A DNA stretch of 64,000 nucleotides, taken from the NCBI GenBank assembly GCA_009760855.2, contig WPIO01000004.1, forward strand, positions 5,772,501 through 5,836,500, given 5' to 3'. The stretch comes from Cristatella mucedo (lineage: Eukaryota; Bryozoa; Phylactolaemata; Cristatellidae). A program made the translations under genes and the position numbers. The notes below the pieces were generated by a model. That model saw nothing but the letters and a program-made list of their open reading frames with translations, had not been told where the DNA came from and ran no database searches. This document shows positions 59,463-64,000 of the stretch, piece by piece (position 1 is the stretch's first letter; the number at the start of each line of letters is the position of its first letter).

Positions 59463-59866
59463 TCGAACAGGATGAGGTTTGAATGCTATGATGTAAATCG
59501 ATTCTTGGGTTTGTACAAGCTAAGTCCTTGAAAAAACTCTCTCTGCATTCAGCTCTGAGCTTTTCAAGATAACCAGAATGACTTTTTCTAGCGAAGCGTT
59601 CTTATTCATTCCTGGCGACGAGCTTGTTTTCATTTTTAGATTTCGTTCGTCAGCTTTTGTGCCCGCGATCCCGCTCTGAGGAGCGAGGTGGTGAGGCGAG
59701 CTCACTCGGCGACGGCAGCGGCGGCGGCAGCTTACAATCACCGCGGCCAAGCATCGGCGTCGGCCTGCTCACGACACTTGTGTTGCCGCAGCTGATGCGA
59801 CGCGTTGGCAGCTCGGCCGGTCGGTCGGACGGCGACGCAGTCGACCAGGAGACTCGGTTGGACTAC
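22518..59866 (+). CDS. SCYL2: SCY1-like pseudokinase 2 (SCYL2/CVAK104), 12 exons, 3' incomplete
   Basis: Twelve exons (22518-22658, 32608-32765, 38300-38360, 39446-39496, 41767-41913, 43628-43852, 45507-45623, 47614-47742, 51494-51670, 55013-55318, 55793-55925, 59640-59866) join to 1,872 nt, 624 codons, all in phase. Residues 1-300 follow the SCYL2 kinase-like domain: EASLFVVQKK where VAIK lies, a degenerate HRD (AAVHLGVSTR), a degenerate DFG (LAGLGF), a kept APE (DFVAPEVV) and TPASDVFAFGL for helix F. Residues 301-624 follow its HEAT-like repeats. In animals SCYL2 binds clathrin and adaptor complexes on coated vesicles and acts in TGN-endosome traffic. The clathrin-binding tail is not seen, and the last donor shows that more exons follow. 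The kinase core lacks catalytic residues, as in the family. Sequence is strongly diverged; exon 3 is the weakest call. Confidence 0.83.
22770..22870. repeat. 12-bp minisatellite (tctctgcctgtc)n
   Basis: About seven units, decaying into TCTG-rich sequence on both sides. It lies in SCYL2 intron 1 about 110 bp after the donor. Confidence 0.9.
22900..23708. other. SCYL2 intron 1, no feature recognised
   Basis: No exon-like homology was found. A short direct repeat ('actgagttagcaagg') occurs at about 23577-23606. Confidence 0.4.
23709..23932 (-). mobile_element. Family A LINE 3' UTR and tail
   Basis: The minus strand has the 3' UTR ('gctgacactgtgcatgctac') and the diverged stem-loop aagcgcc...ggacgctt, then (ATT)n. 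It has no coding part. Confidence 0.8.
23933..25544. other. SCYL2 intron 1, no feature recognised
   Basis: No exon or classified repeat was recognised. Confidence 0.4.
25605..25685. repeat. (GA)n microsatellite inside LINE RT
   Basis: 80 bp of GA between the LINE segments that should sit only a few codons apart, so it is an expansion within the element. Confidence 0.95.
26338..26475 (+). mobile_element. Family C SINE inserted in a LINE
   Basis: A-box-like 'ggtctagcggttaaggtgct', B-box-like 'gggctcgagccccg', then the family tail 'gaagcgcctgaatagaga', 'ctatataaatgaatta'. It lies opposite in strand to the host L2-like copy. Confidence 0.82.
26791..29990. other. SCYL2 intron 1, mostly unclassified
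   Basis: It holds a short GA run near 26978, a TA-rich tract at 27818-27870 and degenerate 'ccgctcgctaatc' motifs at about 29505-29605. No exon fits SCYL2 order here. Confidence 0.4.
31300..31480. repeat. Cluster of near-palindromic AAGAATCTTAAG motifs
   Basis: 'aatcttaagattcgcgaa' runs into 'ttcttaagattctag', almost its own reverse complement. A second near-palindrome 'ctagaataaattaattctag' follows, then several 'cttcaagaatctta' motifs. Confidence 0.7.
32430..32463. repeat. (TGAG)n microsatellite
   Basis: About eight tetranucleotide units. Confidence 0.9.
32608..32765 (+). CDS. SCYL2: SCYL2 exon 2
   Basis: Residues 48-99 plus two bases. EASLFVVQKKIISK aligns with the family's beta-3 strand and the start of helix C. 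LLSFLRAEVGSLMSLQ and FLEIHHPIEET align with the segment ending in the conserved 'HPlEE'. Acceptor AG at 32606-32607, immediately after an in-frame TAG; donor gtaagt, phase 2. Confidence 0.85.
32970..34615 (+). mobile_element. Family A LINE, long decayed RT in SCYL2 intron 2
   Basis: Blocks in L2 order on +, with stops and shifts: GVSADKFSAVFVE; NASRFNGVCPKSFNSANVQP; ENYHLVSLLSFF; the stop-broken equivalent of HSTETALLRV; LLNLSAAFNTIYPSSLL; WMLKNVLKLNDDKAKL; and LNYCDSILAGLPKK in shifted frame. The linker before RT is also visible. It is one of the longest LINE remnants in the window. Confidence 0.8.
34640..34728 (+). mobile_element. Family A 3' tail, plus orientation
   Basis: 'gcagcaaatgtaaagcacct' followed by 'gggcgctttatcaagtgcat' and (TTA)n. 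It pairs tail-to-tail with the next copy. Confidence 0.8.
34729..35045 (-). mobile_element. Family A LINE 3' end, minus orientation
   Basis: The minus strand has the 3' UTR through to 'gcagcaaatgtaaagcgcct', where it stops at a shortened tail. A small interruption lies near 34905. It forms an inverted repeat with 34640-34728. Confidence 0.82.
35047..35742 (+). CDS. 231-residue open frame, unknown, may not be a gene
   Basis: The longest non-repetitive open frame from an ATG in the introns. It begins directly beside a LINE truncation point and has no domain I recognise. It is Ser/Arg/Ala-rich with scattered Cys. An overlapping minus frame (35688-35254, 144 residues) is also open, so composition may explain both. 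It lies inside SCYL2 intron 2. It could be part of an unknown mobile element. Confidence 0.2.
   Translation: MPVHEIISGNRIIVVGNRVSQSMLRQHKTQEVFCYILASCFFIGLQSGGSTCWCCEDASFCGSVIGWSTLTRPTRYVLARVHLTAALLCSVHELLDVIRGANFSQSFLHASASTSVIRSAAFAAKGFGALCEAREAFAGIKGFELCKIAASTFNCRRRSRGSRGLPRLTAWSRNATYTSFGTWMPSDRGMLPEPDPTFRPTNVLSPSAQINGCHVPFSLNSQVMLGLAGDP
35795..35975 (-). mobile_element. tRNA-like SINE head, unclassified
   Basis: The minus strand contains 'gggttcaaatcccgacc', a B-box, preceded by an A-box-like region about 50 bp earlier. Acceptor arms do not pair as in a true tRNA. It resembles loosely the head at 50700-50885. Confidence 0.5.
36245..36385 (+). mobile_element. Family C SINE with changed tail stem
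   Basis: The head has 'ggtttagcccagcgggtaag' and 'gggctcaagcccc'. The tail stem reads agcacc...gggtgct rather than agcgcc...gggcgct, so both arms changed and pairing is kept. Confidence 0.78.
36380..36660. repeat. Compound TA/TG/CA microsatellite with inverted arms
   Basis: (TA)n(TG)n is followed by (CA)n(TA)n and again (TA)n(TG)n, so arms can pair. A unique motif 'cccgcatcctggttgtccgc' occurs twice (about 36522-36541 and 36676-36695), showing that the cluster includes a duplication. Confidence 0.85.
36985..37490 (+). mobile_element. L2-like LINE 3' end, diverged subfamily
   Basis: The end-of-RT block is visible around 37010-37115 (SYYARKA, stop, NSLSANIRQSPDPTAFKKRL). It is followed by a UTR unlike family A and a weak terminal 'agagactagattatcttaaagtgctataaa'. 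Confidence 0.6.
37664..37820. repeat. 13-bp minisatellite
   Basis: About 11-12 units of ATTGGTGGTTCGG with few substitutions. Since 13 is not divisible by 3, successive units change frame and the array is unlikely to be coding. Confidence 0.93.
38300..38360 (+). CDS. SCYL2: SCYL2 exon 3 (tentative)
   Basis: This short exon links exon 2 (phase 2) to exon 4 (phase 0) exactly. It encodes KGVAEPIAAIRAVAASVSPD, which can be aligned to the family segment around 'TEPVFASLANV'. The acceptor 'cttcttaacaag' and donor gtatgg are weaker than at other junctions. A start further upstream is possible. Confidence 0.42.
38505..38605 (+). mobile_element. Family D SINE body, head lost
   Basis: Contains 'gtgggcgatcgcttattgcc', 'ggtgatagtcgttaaggctc' and 'tatagaaatgaggctg', matching the body at 50905-51085. 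Confidence 0.65.
38755..39030. repeat. Degenerate GGAGATACATC array
   Basis: Roughly twenty irregular 11-14-bp units built on 'cggagatacat'. It lies in SCYL2 intron 3, about 400 bp before exon 4. Confidence 0.85.
39446..39496 (+). CDS. SCYL2: SCYL2 exon 4
   Basis: Residues 121-137, CGETPFSEFELKYGIMQ. This matches the family segment '...VETKYGLLQ' before the helix-E region. The acceptor TAG at 39443-39445 follows 'cgtattttg'. Donor gtaagt, phase 0. Confidence 0.78.
39500..40620. other. GC/CpG-rich block in SCYL2 intron 4
   Basis: It is much richer in CpG than the rest of the intron. Overlapping frames on both strands reach about 150 residues but show no known domain. It could be an internal promoter or simply GC-rich DNA. 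Confidence 0.3.
41352..41525 (-). mobile_element. Family C SINE
   Basis: Minus strand: 'ggtttggcccagcagttaag', a diverged B-box region ('atggctcgagcccc'), then 'gaatagagattaagttctct' and 'atacaaatgaatta'. Confidence 0.75.
41767..41913 (+). CDS. SCYL2: SCYL2 exon 5
   Basis: Residues 138-186. IAEALSALHGIEAAVHLGVS covers helix E and the catalytic loop; the HRD motif is replaced by HLG. TWKLAGLGFMQ covers the DFG position, degenerate as in SCYL2. The acceptor follows 'gcccgactcgctcag'. Donor gtgaga, phase 0. The frame stays open beyond the donor through a CAG/CTG tract. Confidence 0.85.
41928..41972. repeat. (AGC)n(TGC)n palindromic trinucleotide tract
   Basis: About nine AGC then six TGC units meet at CAGCTG, forming a perfect inverted repeat of about 18 bp per arm. 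It begins 15 nt past the exon 5 donor of SCYL2. Confidence 0.92.
42223..42450. repeat. 55-bp minisatellite, about four units
   Basis: Units start at 42223, 42275, 42330, 42385 and 42440 (partial) with 'gcggacgaagccgtcgagga'. The first unit is 3 bp shorter. It lies in SCYL2 intron 5. Confidence 0.93.
43628..43852 (+). CDS. SCYL2: SCYL2 exon 6
   Basis: Residues 187-261. LPDLDFVAPEVVLHGYCTPA and SDVFAFGLVICSVFNSG match the activation segment end (APE kept) and helix F with its Asp. The acceptor follows 'ttttcgcctattggcag'. Donor gtaagt, phase 0. Confidence 0.9.
44759..45085. mobile_element. Possible non-autonomous hAT-like element
   Basis: The left end 'cagaggtcggcaaactcggg' resembles hAT-type termini. 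The right end contains 'ggcctagtagtccgaaaagt', a partly matching inverted copy that loses similarity at the tip. 'gcctagag' at 44751-44758 could be a target-site duplication, but no second copy was seen. No transposase is encoded. Confidence 0.4.
45507..45623 (+). CDS. SCYL2: SCYL2 exon 7
   Basis: Residues 262-300. LQYIFEEIRHRFPAELEEAL then SKMTCIDEQKRPTAQLLLM match the end of the kinase-like domain, where the family has '...vTPtvRPda'. The acceptor is a tandem ttgcag/ttgcag, so a start 6 nt later is possible. Donor gtaggt, phase 0. Confidence 0.87.
46597..46635. repeat. (TA)n microsatellite
   Basis: 38 bp of AT dinucleotide in SCYL2 intron 7. Confidence 0.9.
47614..47742 (+). CDS. SCYL2: SCYL2 exon 8
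   Basis: Residues 301-343. MQYFQDPVVTCLQFIENVCL and FYTSYLIPKLPLLPS match the family region around 'LQYFDTLFQ...F.KGLPKVLPKLP'. Strong acceptor (ttttatttttttcag); donor gtaatt, phase 0. Confidence 0.88.
48660..49440 (+). mobile_element. Family A LINE, endonuclease domain with nested LINE tail
   Basis: LPMVAVVYRLTGTKSSFISD and YVLITDDFNIHFKNLSGALS match the APE endonuclease of L2/CR1 elements (usual core GDFNIH, here DDFNIH). After a 180-bp insertion it continues HIKGHTLDQSFSYNGTLSPS and CLSDCMQISFNLL. It ends in the linker DIDAIRARISA. Confidence 0.82.
48935..49112 (+). mobile_element. Family A LINE 3' UTR nested in another LINE
   Basis: The 3' UTR, stem-loop (aagcgct...gggtgctt) and (ATT)n interrupt the endonuclease frame between KFRALI and the HIKGHTLD block. 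Confidence 0.8.
49404..49487. repeat. 35-bp tandem repeat
   Basis: About 2.5 units of 'attggtagattgctactatt' plus 'gctactaatgctact'. It arose at the linker end of the LINE; a single-copy version of the same LINE segment recurs at 49885-50015. Confidence 0.85.
49880..50020 (+). mobile_element. Second copy of LINE linker segment
   Basis: Shares 'gacatcgatgctatccgtg' and 'cccggttccgaccggtc' with 49320-49400. It is a diverged duplicate about 560 bp downstream. Confidence 0.7.
50400..50540 (+). mobile_element. Family C SINE, full-length-like
   Basis: Head with 'ggtccagcggttaaggtgct' and 'aggctcgagccccg'. Tail 'gaagcgcctgaatagagatt' and 'ggggcgctatacaaatgaat', then an AT tract. Confidence 0.85.
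50700..50885 (-). mobile_element. tRNA-like SINE head, unclassified
   Basis: The minus strand has a B-box 'gagttcaaatctcgcc' after a head with 'ggccacgtgattggtatc'. No true cloverleaf. It is loosely similar to 35795-35975. Confidence 0.5.
50905..51085 (+). mobile_element. Family D SINE
   Basis: Head 'gtcgtgatggctcgctaggt', B-box 'gagttcgaatcctgcgg', body 'actgcaagcggaggtgatag', end 'gaggctgttaaataagctag'. Confidence 0.78.
51494..51670 (+). CDS. SCYL2: SCYL2 exon 9
   Basis: Residues 344-402. EFVFSRLVPHVATEMRGDDA and QPEDYEQVIYPYLKVIFVSK match the HEAT-like region ('IVQRILPCLTSEF', then 'EYVKLILPELGPVFK'). The acceptor follows 'cgtcgtctgcag'. Donor gtaaga, phase 0. Confidence 0.9.
52083..52425 (+). 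mobile_element. Family B non-LTR 3' end
   Basis: The translated start has GLRLWNSLPLFLRNGNFSP, the C-terminal RT motif. The 3' UTR follows, with a small local duplication of 'cagtacgcattcagtacgc'. Confidence 0.8.
52493..52635 (+). mobile_element. Family C SINE
   Basis: 'agtttggcccagtggttaag', 'gggctcgagccctg', then the tail 'gaagcgcctcaatagagatt' and 'agggcgctaaataaacgaat'. Confidence 0.82.
52960..53148 (+). mobile_element. Family D SINE
   Basis: B-box 'gggttcgaatcctgcag', then a body with 'aatgcaagcggtggtac' and the end 'gaagctgttaaataagctga'. Confidence 0.72.
53690..53862 (-). mobile_element. Family C SINE, diverged
   Basis: The minus strand has 'tttggcccagcggttaaggt', a 'gggctcgag' B-box remnant and a tail 'gcgcctgaatagaaattaaa'. 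A short duplication lies in the head. Confidence 0.68.
54310..54720 (-). mobile_element. Family A LINE, decayed RT palm
   Basis: Minus-strand blocks include a LLALLDL...TTDLKIFL segment (the 'LLDLSAAFDTIDH' region) and later LGIRDYADDA, which keeps the RT YADD box. Stops and shifts are frequent. Confidence 0.65.
55013..55318 (+). CDS. SCYL2: SCYL2 exon 10
   Basis: Residues 403-504. IATALLENLEVLLEKTDRNF and RRQIEQDLLPRVLKLLRRKA fit the family's HEAT-like helices. Between them lies a low-conservation loop (about residues 438-465). The acceptor follows 'gatccgcttag'. A gtaagt-like site occurs inside the exon near 55079, but the frame reads through with continued similarity. Donor gtgagg, phase 0. 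Confidence 0.82.
55615..55680. repeat. 22-bp inverted repeat in SCYL2 intron 10
   Basis: Arms 55615-55636 and 55659-55680 pair at 21 of 22 positions around a 22-nt loop. The inner TGTATGGC/GCCATACA can form a competing 8-bp hairpin. Confidence 0.9.
55793..55925 (+). CDS. SCYL2: SCYL2 exon 11
   Basis: Residues 505-548 plus one base. LMRETLATLEQFMCCLQDES and VHRTIISYVLDVYLADGAYI match the family segment around 'VCLGKILEYLDKWFVLDDIL'. The acceptor follows 'tcggtcgcttgtag'. Donor gtaagc, phase 1. Confidence 0.85.
56590..56815 (+). mobile_element. Family A LINE 3' UTR and tail
   Basis: 'gctgacactgtgcatgctgc', 'gtgcatgtcacccctaacca', then the diverged stem-loop and 'ggcgctttatcaagtgtgtt' with ATT repeats. 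Confidence 0.83.
57160..57760 (-). mobile_element. L2-like LINE, RT C-terminus, diverged subfamily
   Basis: The minus strand has a SLSELQWLPINLASI block, then GDGTYRSYASKVWNSLPVAV, the usual end of RT. Upstream thumb-region similarity extends to about 57760. No family A tail follows. Confidence 0.7.
58590..58895 (+). mobile_element. Family A LINE 3' UTR and tail, well preserved
   Basis: It begins in the last RT codons (TFKRNLKTHLFRTAFSGSL) and runs through the whole 3' UTR to aagcgcc...ggcgctt and (ATT)n. It is close to the minus copy at 7698-8270. Confidence 0.87.
58905..59172 (-). mobile_element. Family B non-LTR 3' end
   Basis: The minus strand ends in a TACAT-type tail ('aatgtaatgtaatttatctc' on +). 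It sits tail-to-tail with the family A copy 10 bp away. Confidence 0.82.
59340..59459. repeat. (GA)n microsatellite
   Basis: 120 bp of GA with a GATA interruption, about 180 bp before SCYL2 exon 12. Confidence 0.95.
59640..59866 (+). CDS. SCYL2: SCYL2 exon 12 (last exon found)
   Basis: Residues 549-624. PSIGVGLLTTLVLPQLMRRV matches the family segment 'KLGITKEQLAGKVLPHLIPL'. The preceding part is Gly/Ser-rich (about residues 557-578), longer than in vertebrates. The acceptor follows 'ttttcattttta'. The two leading bases complete the phase-1 codon of exon 11. Donor gtaagt, phase 0, so coding continues downstream. Confidence 0.8.
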
Positions 59867-60342
<476 letters not shown>

Positions 60343-60469
60343 AATTCAAGGTTTTATCAATCCACTCACTGTTTCATTCATTCTCTTAACGGGCCAACCT
60401 ATCCGAACTACTTCCCAATCGCGCTGGGCCACTCTTCTGACTAAAGTCGTGTAATTGGTTCCTCTAGCC

Positions 60470-60685
60470 AGCCCAAAATAATTTGGACTATCTCAATGGG
60501 AGACTTGTGAGCATTGATACCAAAGGGAAAAACTCATCCGAGGACGCTCTAAATTATGGGGGTACCCCCAAGACTCTGCGCTCGGTCCTCTTCTTTTCAC
60601 ATTCGATACTTTGCCTTAAGCCGACGTAAATCTCCAAGCGAAATCGAAGTTTTTAACTTTTATTCAGACGACACTCAGCCCTACA
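60470..60685 (+). mobile_element. Family A LINE, RT catalytic fragment
   Basis: GVPPRLCARSSSFHIRYFAL then SEIEVFNFYSDDTQPYR matches the L2 RT 'GVPQGSVLGPLLF...FYADDTQLY' segment, with YSDD replacing YADD. Confidence 0.8.
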
Positions 60686-60723
60686 GGAGCAGTCGGCCAC
60701 GCTCCAACCCCAAGAGGCGCGGA

Positions 60724-60796
60724 GCAGGCGCATGCGCACACTGACCTGCAGGCGCATGCGCACACTGAGCTACAGCAGCAGCAGCTGCTGCTGCTG
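60724..60796. repeat. Direct repeat and CAG/CTG palindrome
   Basis: 'gcaggcgcatgcgcacactg' occurs twice, 26 bp apart, then (CAG)n meets (CTG)n at 60773-60796 as a perfect inverted repeat. Confidence 0.85.
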
Positions 60797-61165
60797 CAAA
60801 GGTAGAAGTAGAAGCTGTTGATGACAGACGATTGGAATAGGACCAGGCACCAGCGGGCTTCGATTAGCATATGACCATGCCACAGCCATGGACTTTGCAT
60901 GCTGTCGGTAGCACTAGCATAGACGTCGTCGCGCTGCTGTTCAGGGCCTTCGGGGGGGGGGGGCTGGGGTGGGATCAGCAGTCCGTCACGACTAATCCAG
61001 GATGTATTTAGCCAAGCGGTGGCTAATCGCTCCACAAATACCAGGTGCGAGCTGACAAAAGAATCCAAACCCACCCCTGGGTGAATGAGTAGCGGGCGGA
61101 GGGAAGCAGTTTTTCACATTTGAAATTGACGGCTACCGACAACGCCCGCCCTACCGCCCACACTG

Positions 61166-61215
61166 CGCCTGAATAGAGATTAAGTTCTCTTAGGGCGCTC
61201 TAAAAATGAATTATT
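61166..61215 (+). mobile_element. Family C SINE tail only
   Basis: 'gcctgaatagagattaagtt' and 'ttagggcgctctaaaaatga'; the head is missing. Confidence 0.7.
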
Positions 61216-61254
61216 TACTTATACATATATATATATTTATTTATTTATTTATCG

Positions 61255-61482
61255 TTTCCAGCCGTCCTGAGCAGCTACTTCAATGCTACTCACTACCTCA
61301 ACTGCTCTCCTGACTCTGCTATGATTCCCACTTTCTCTTTGCTACGTGAGATGAAGTCAGTTGGCTACCGAATGCGTACCGAGAGCCACTTAGGCCGTGA
61401 GTTCGCTATAAAAAACTCTCTTGCGTAATGCCCACGTAGTCTGTATGGCTTTGTGGAGTTACAGACGGAGATACATTACATG
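61255..61482 (+). mobile_element. Family B non-LTR 3' end
   Basis: From 'tttccagccgtcctgagcag' to 'cggagatacattacat'. Non-coding 3' UTR only. Confidence 0.78.
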
Positions 61483-61997
61483 GTGGGGGAAAGGTGACTC
61501 GACGCCATTAAACAGCATTGTCCGTGGATATGGTCAAATGAACTTCAGCTACTGCCAAAAATGCTGCTACTTCTCTGGCGTTATATAATTTGCTTGCGCA
61601 CACCACCGAAACTCTCTTTTCATGAGGAAACTGGCTCTCCTCTATGACATCTGGGTATTGGCCTAGGTGTGAGATGCTTGCACTTCGCGTACGAACCCTA
61701 ATCCACCAGCAGATGGTTCCTTTCCTTGATCTAATTGCTGGTCAAGTGGATTGCATAAATTGATGTGGCTAGCCTTACGCCATCCAAGGGCTACAATTCC
61801 ATCCAAGACAACTCGCTGTCCAGTGGATTGCCACAATTTAGTCTCACTGGTATAGTACTCACCTAAGGTAGCGATCAGTCATTTTCTTGTCTTACAAATG
61901 TCTTGTCAGTAAGTAGTGTTGGGACGCAAGCAGTTTAACTTCAAGCGATTCAAGCAAAATCAATGATAAAATCTAGTCAACAAAATCTAGGCTTTCA

Positions 61998-62118
61998 TTT
62001 TCACGGAGACAAAGCTCATTTGTACTTTTGTTTGATCCATTTGCAGCAAATTTAAAGCGCCAGGGAAGAGATTGAGTTCTCTGAGGGCGCTTTATCAAGT
62101 GCATTATCATTATTATTG
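61998..62118 (+). mobile_element. Family A LINE tail
   Basis: 'tttgcagcaaatttaaagcg', then 'ggcgctttatcaagtgcatt' and (ATT)n. Confidence 0.78.
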
Positions 62119-63004
62119 TTATCCCCGGCCACCATCCAGTACCCCAAACACTTCTCAACTCCCTAGTAGCATGTGTTGCTGGCACTCGCACTTGAATGGT
62201 AGCAAACACTTTTTGAAATGAATGACAAAACGACCAGGTGTAATTGTCATGAGCAGACCCAGTGTCACTCAGAAATCGAAAAGCTTAATCCTCAAATTAC
62301 AGCCCGGCCAGCATATCCCATTTAGCCTCTGCTCGGACTCTCTGCATTTCCTGTTCAAAAGCTAATTATTTTCTTACTGAAAACACATCTGTCTCTTATT
62401 AAAAATCCGCCTCCTTTTAGCTGCGTAACATTCAAAAACCTTGGGCCCGCTTAGTTAAAGATGCCACAGGCTCGTACGTGCCCACGTGACATCCCGCTCA
62501 GCTGTACTCTTGGTACAGAGCGTCTAGGACTGAGCCTACTAGACTGACGTCAGCCCTAAGCCTAGCCATTGTGTCGGTTAGTCGTATCGTCGCGTTTTGC
62601 GGACAGAACTTTGATGGATGTTGGGCTTGGCAAGCTGCGGTAATGCATAAACATAGTAACTGCGGATGTTAGAATTCATCAATGTGTGCCGCCCACTGTT
62701 TATCCCCGATCAGCTGTATTAGCGTCAGCTTTTTCCTTGGAAAACTTAATGCTCCTCTCTCCTCGTTTTAGCTTTGCTCATCTGCATTAGGACAACGCCG
62801 CCAGAAACTAGCACGACAGCTGTGCGATTTTGATCTATTCAAGTGCTGGTTAAAGCTTGAGTTTCTTTTCAAATGTTCCGCCCATTCGGAGGTGCATTTT
62901 TTCGAAGAAAGCCAGAAAAGAAGCATGCGTCTGAAACTAGACGCAGCTGTGAAAGCACAATTACCCAGAAGCCCGCTTGAAAATATAGATGTGTTAGTTA
63001 CACA
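62119..63004. other. Unclassified stretch with an open frame but no homology
   Basis: A + frame from about 62770 stays open for about 95 codons after a TAG acceptor-like site. It runs into the next LINE and matches no SCYL2 segment convincingly. Confidence 0.35.
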
Positions 63005-63510
63005 GTGTCTCTCACTTTTAGGTCCTATAATTCTTTGGCCCCAGCCTGCTTAGCAGATCTACTCCCCCACCAGACCAAGCATCGTCTCGCCCGCATTTCT
63101 GAATCTACTCGTTTACCTGCACTTATTACGAAACTCGAATCGTTGGAGACCATGCCTTTAGTAAGTAAGCTCCCAAAGCCTGGAACTCACTTTCGACTGG
63201 CGTTATGACATGCCTGACTTGATGACATTTAAAAAAAGCTAAAACGCATCTATTTATCACAGCATTTAGCGGGTCCATGGGATTTATTTTTGTGTGCTTA
63301 TGCGTGCTGACACTGTGTCTGCTAGCTCTCACAATATTTGCATGCTGACCCTGCGATTTTCACCTCCAACCATGTTATACTTGTTGTCATTGAGTATGCA
63401 ACCACTAGCCATTCGATCGTGCTCCCTTTGCAGAAAATGTAAAGTGCCTAGAAAGAGATTAAGCTCTTTGAGGGCGCTATATAAATATATTATTATTATT
63501 ATTATTAAAC
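63005..63510 (+). mobile_element. Family A LINE, RT C-terminus, 3' UTR and tail
   Basis: SLTFRSYNSLAPACLADLLP starts the RT end. A frameshift separates it from the KPGTHF segment (the 'KAWNSL' position). The 3' UTR, stem-loop (aagtgcc...gggcgct) and (ATT)n follow. Confidence 0.85.
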
Positions 63511-63889
63511 AAAAATATAGCACACACACATACATACGCGAAAAGACCCTGGTATTCAGGAAGCTTTTTGTATCACACTTTATTGCATGCTGGCAGCAGG
63601 GTTTCTAGCTTCTCTCTGTGGCAAGTGATAATGAGATTCGGAGAATGAGATCGTGTATTCGAAACATCTTCGTAAACGAATATGAACGGCACTATTCGTC
63701 AAAAAGGGAGAAAAGGATACTGGAGAAAAGGATATCGCGTTTAGTCAAAATATGAAATAACCCACGGGCCAATGACTAAGCTCTGCTAATCCATGAACTT
63801 CAAGCAGTTAGCGGAGTATATTGCACTAAATGCGTGTTAAGTTGTCCTGCCATCGAGTTTCAAAACGATACGGCTGCTTGGTGATTCGT

Positions 63890-64000
63890 TCGTCAGAGCA
63901 ATTGCATTCGGAGTTCAAGAGGCAGCACTCCACTGAAACTGCTGTCCTCCGTGTAACCAACGACATCCTGTGCAGCAACGATGACGGTAATGTCACTGCC
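63890..64000 (+). mobile_element. Family A LINE RT, cut by window edge
   Basis: FKRQHSTETAVLRVTNDIL then CSNDDGNVTA matches the L2 RT segment 'HSTETALLRVTNDLL'. It continues beyond the right edge and resembles the decayed copy at 33660-33730. Confidence 0.8.

Noticed and set aside
62770-63050. Further SCYL2 exon
   Set aside because: The frame is open but similarity to the SCYL2 C-terminal region is not convincing, and it runs into a LINE.

Overview
The window looks like nuclear DNA of an invertebrate animal. Genes are split by long introns with GT/AG junctions. Most of the DNA is non-coding and full of microsatellites, minisatellites, decayed non-LTR retrotransposons and tRNA-derived SINEs. 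There are no operons, prokaryotic signals or rRNA. The phylum cannot be fixed from sequence alone. A fast-evolving SCYL2 would suit a flatworm or another divergent lophotrochozoan, but that is a guess.

Two protein-coding genes are well supported, both on the + strand. TMEM53 (DUF829, alpha/beta-hydrolase-like) lies at 868-5802 as two exons that join in frame across a 3,972-bp intron. A SCY1-like pseudokinase of the SCYL2/CVAK104 type begins at 22518. Twelve exons can be followed to 59866, where an open splice donor shows that the gene continues past the last exon found. The assembled coding sequence is 1,872 nt (624 codons) with matching splice phases throughout. It covers the degenerate kinase domain and much of the HEAT-repeat region; the clathrin-binding tail was not found.

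Layout: 1-867 is the 5' flank with a retroelement fragment. 868-5802 is TMEM53. 5803-22517 is intergenic and holds L2-like LINE ends, SINE copies, a 17-unit 60-bp minisatellite (12771-13790), GC/CpG-rich blocks (about 14850-15320 and 19030-19740) and long GA and TG tracts. 22518-59866 is SCYL2, whose introns hold most of the repeats. 59867-64000 is probably a further SCYL2 intron or flank, with more LINE pieces; one runs off the right edge.

The repeats form a small ecosystem. Family A is an L2/CR1-like LINE with endonuclease and reverse-transcriptase fragments and a 3' stem-loop followed by (ATT)n. Family B is a second non-LTR 3' end with a TACAT-type tail. Family C is a tRNA-derived SINE whose last ~50 bp match the family A tail, so family A is its likely mobilising partner. 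Family D is another tRNA-derived SINE with its own body. At 8442-8540 a family D head is fused directly to a family C/A tail. TMEM53 and SCYL2 share no evident pathway; their adjacency is probably incidental.
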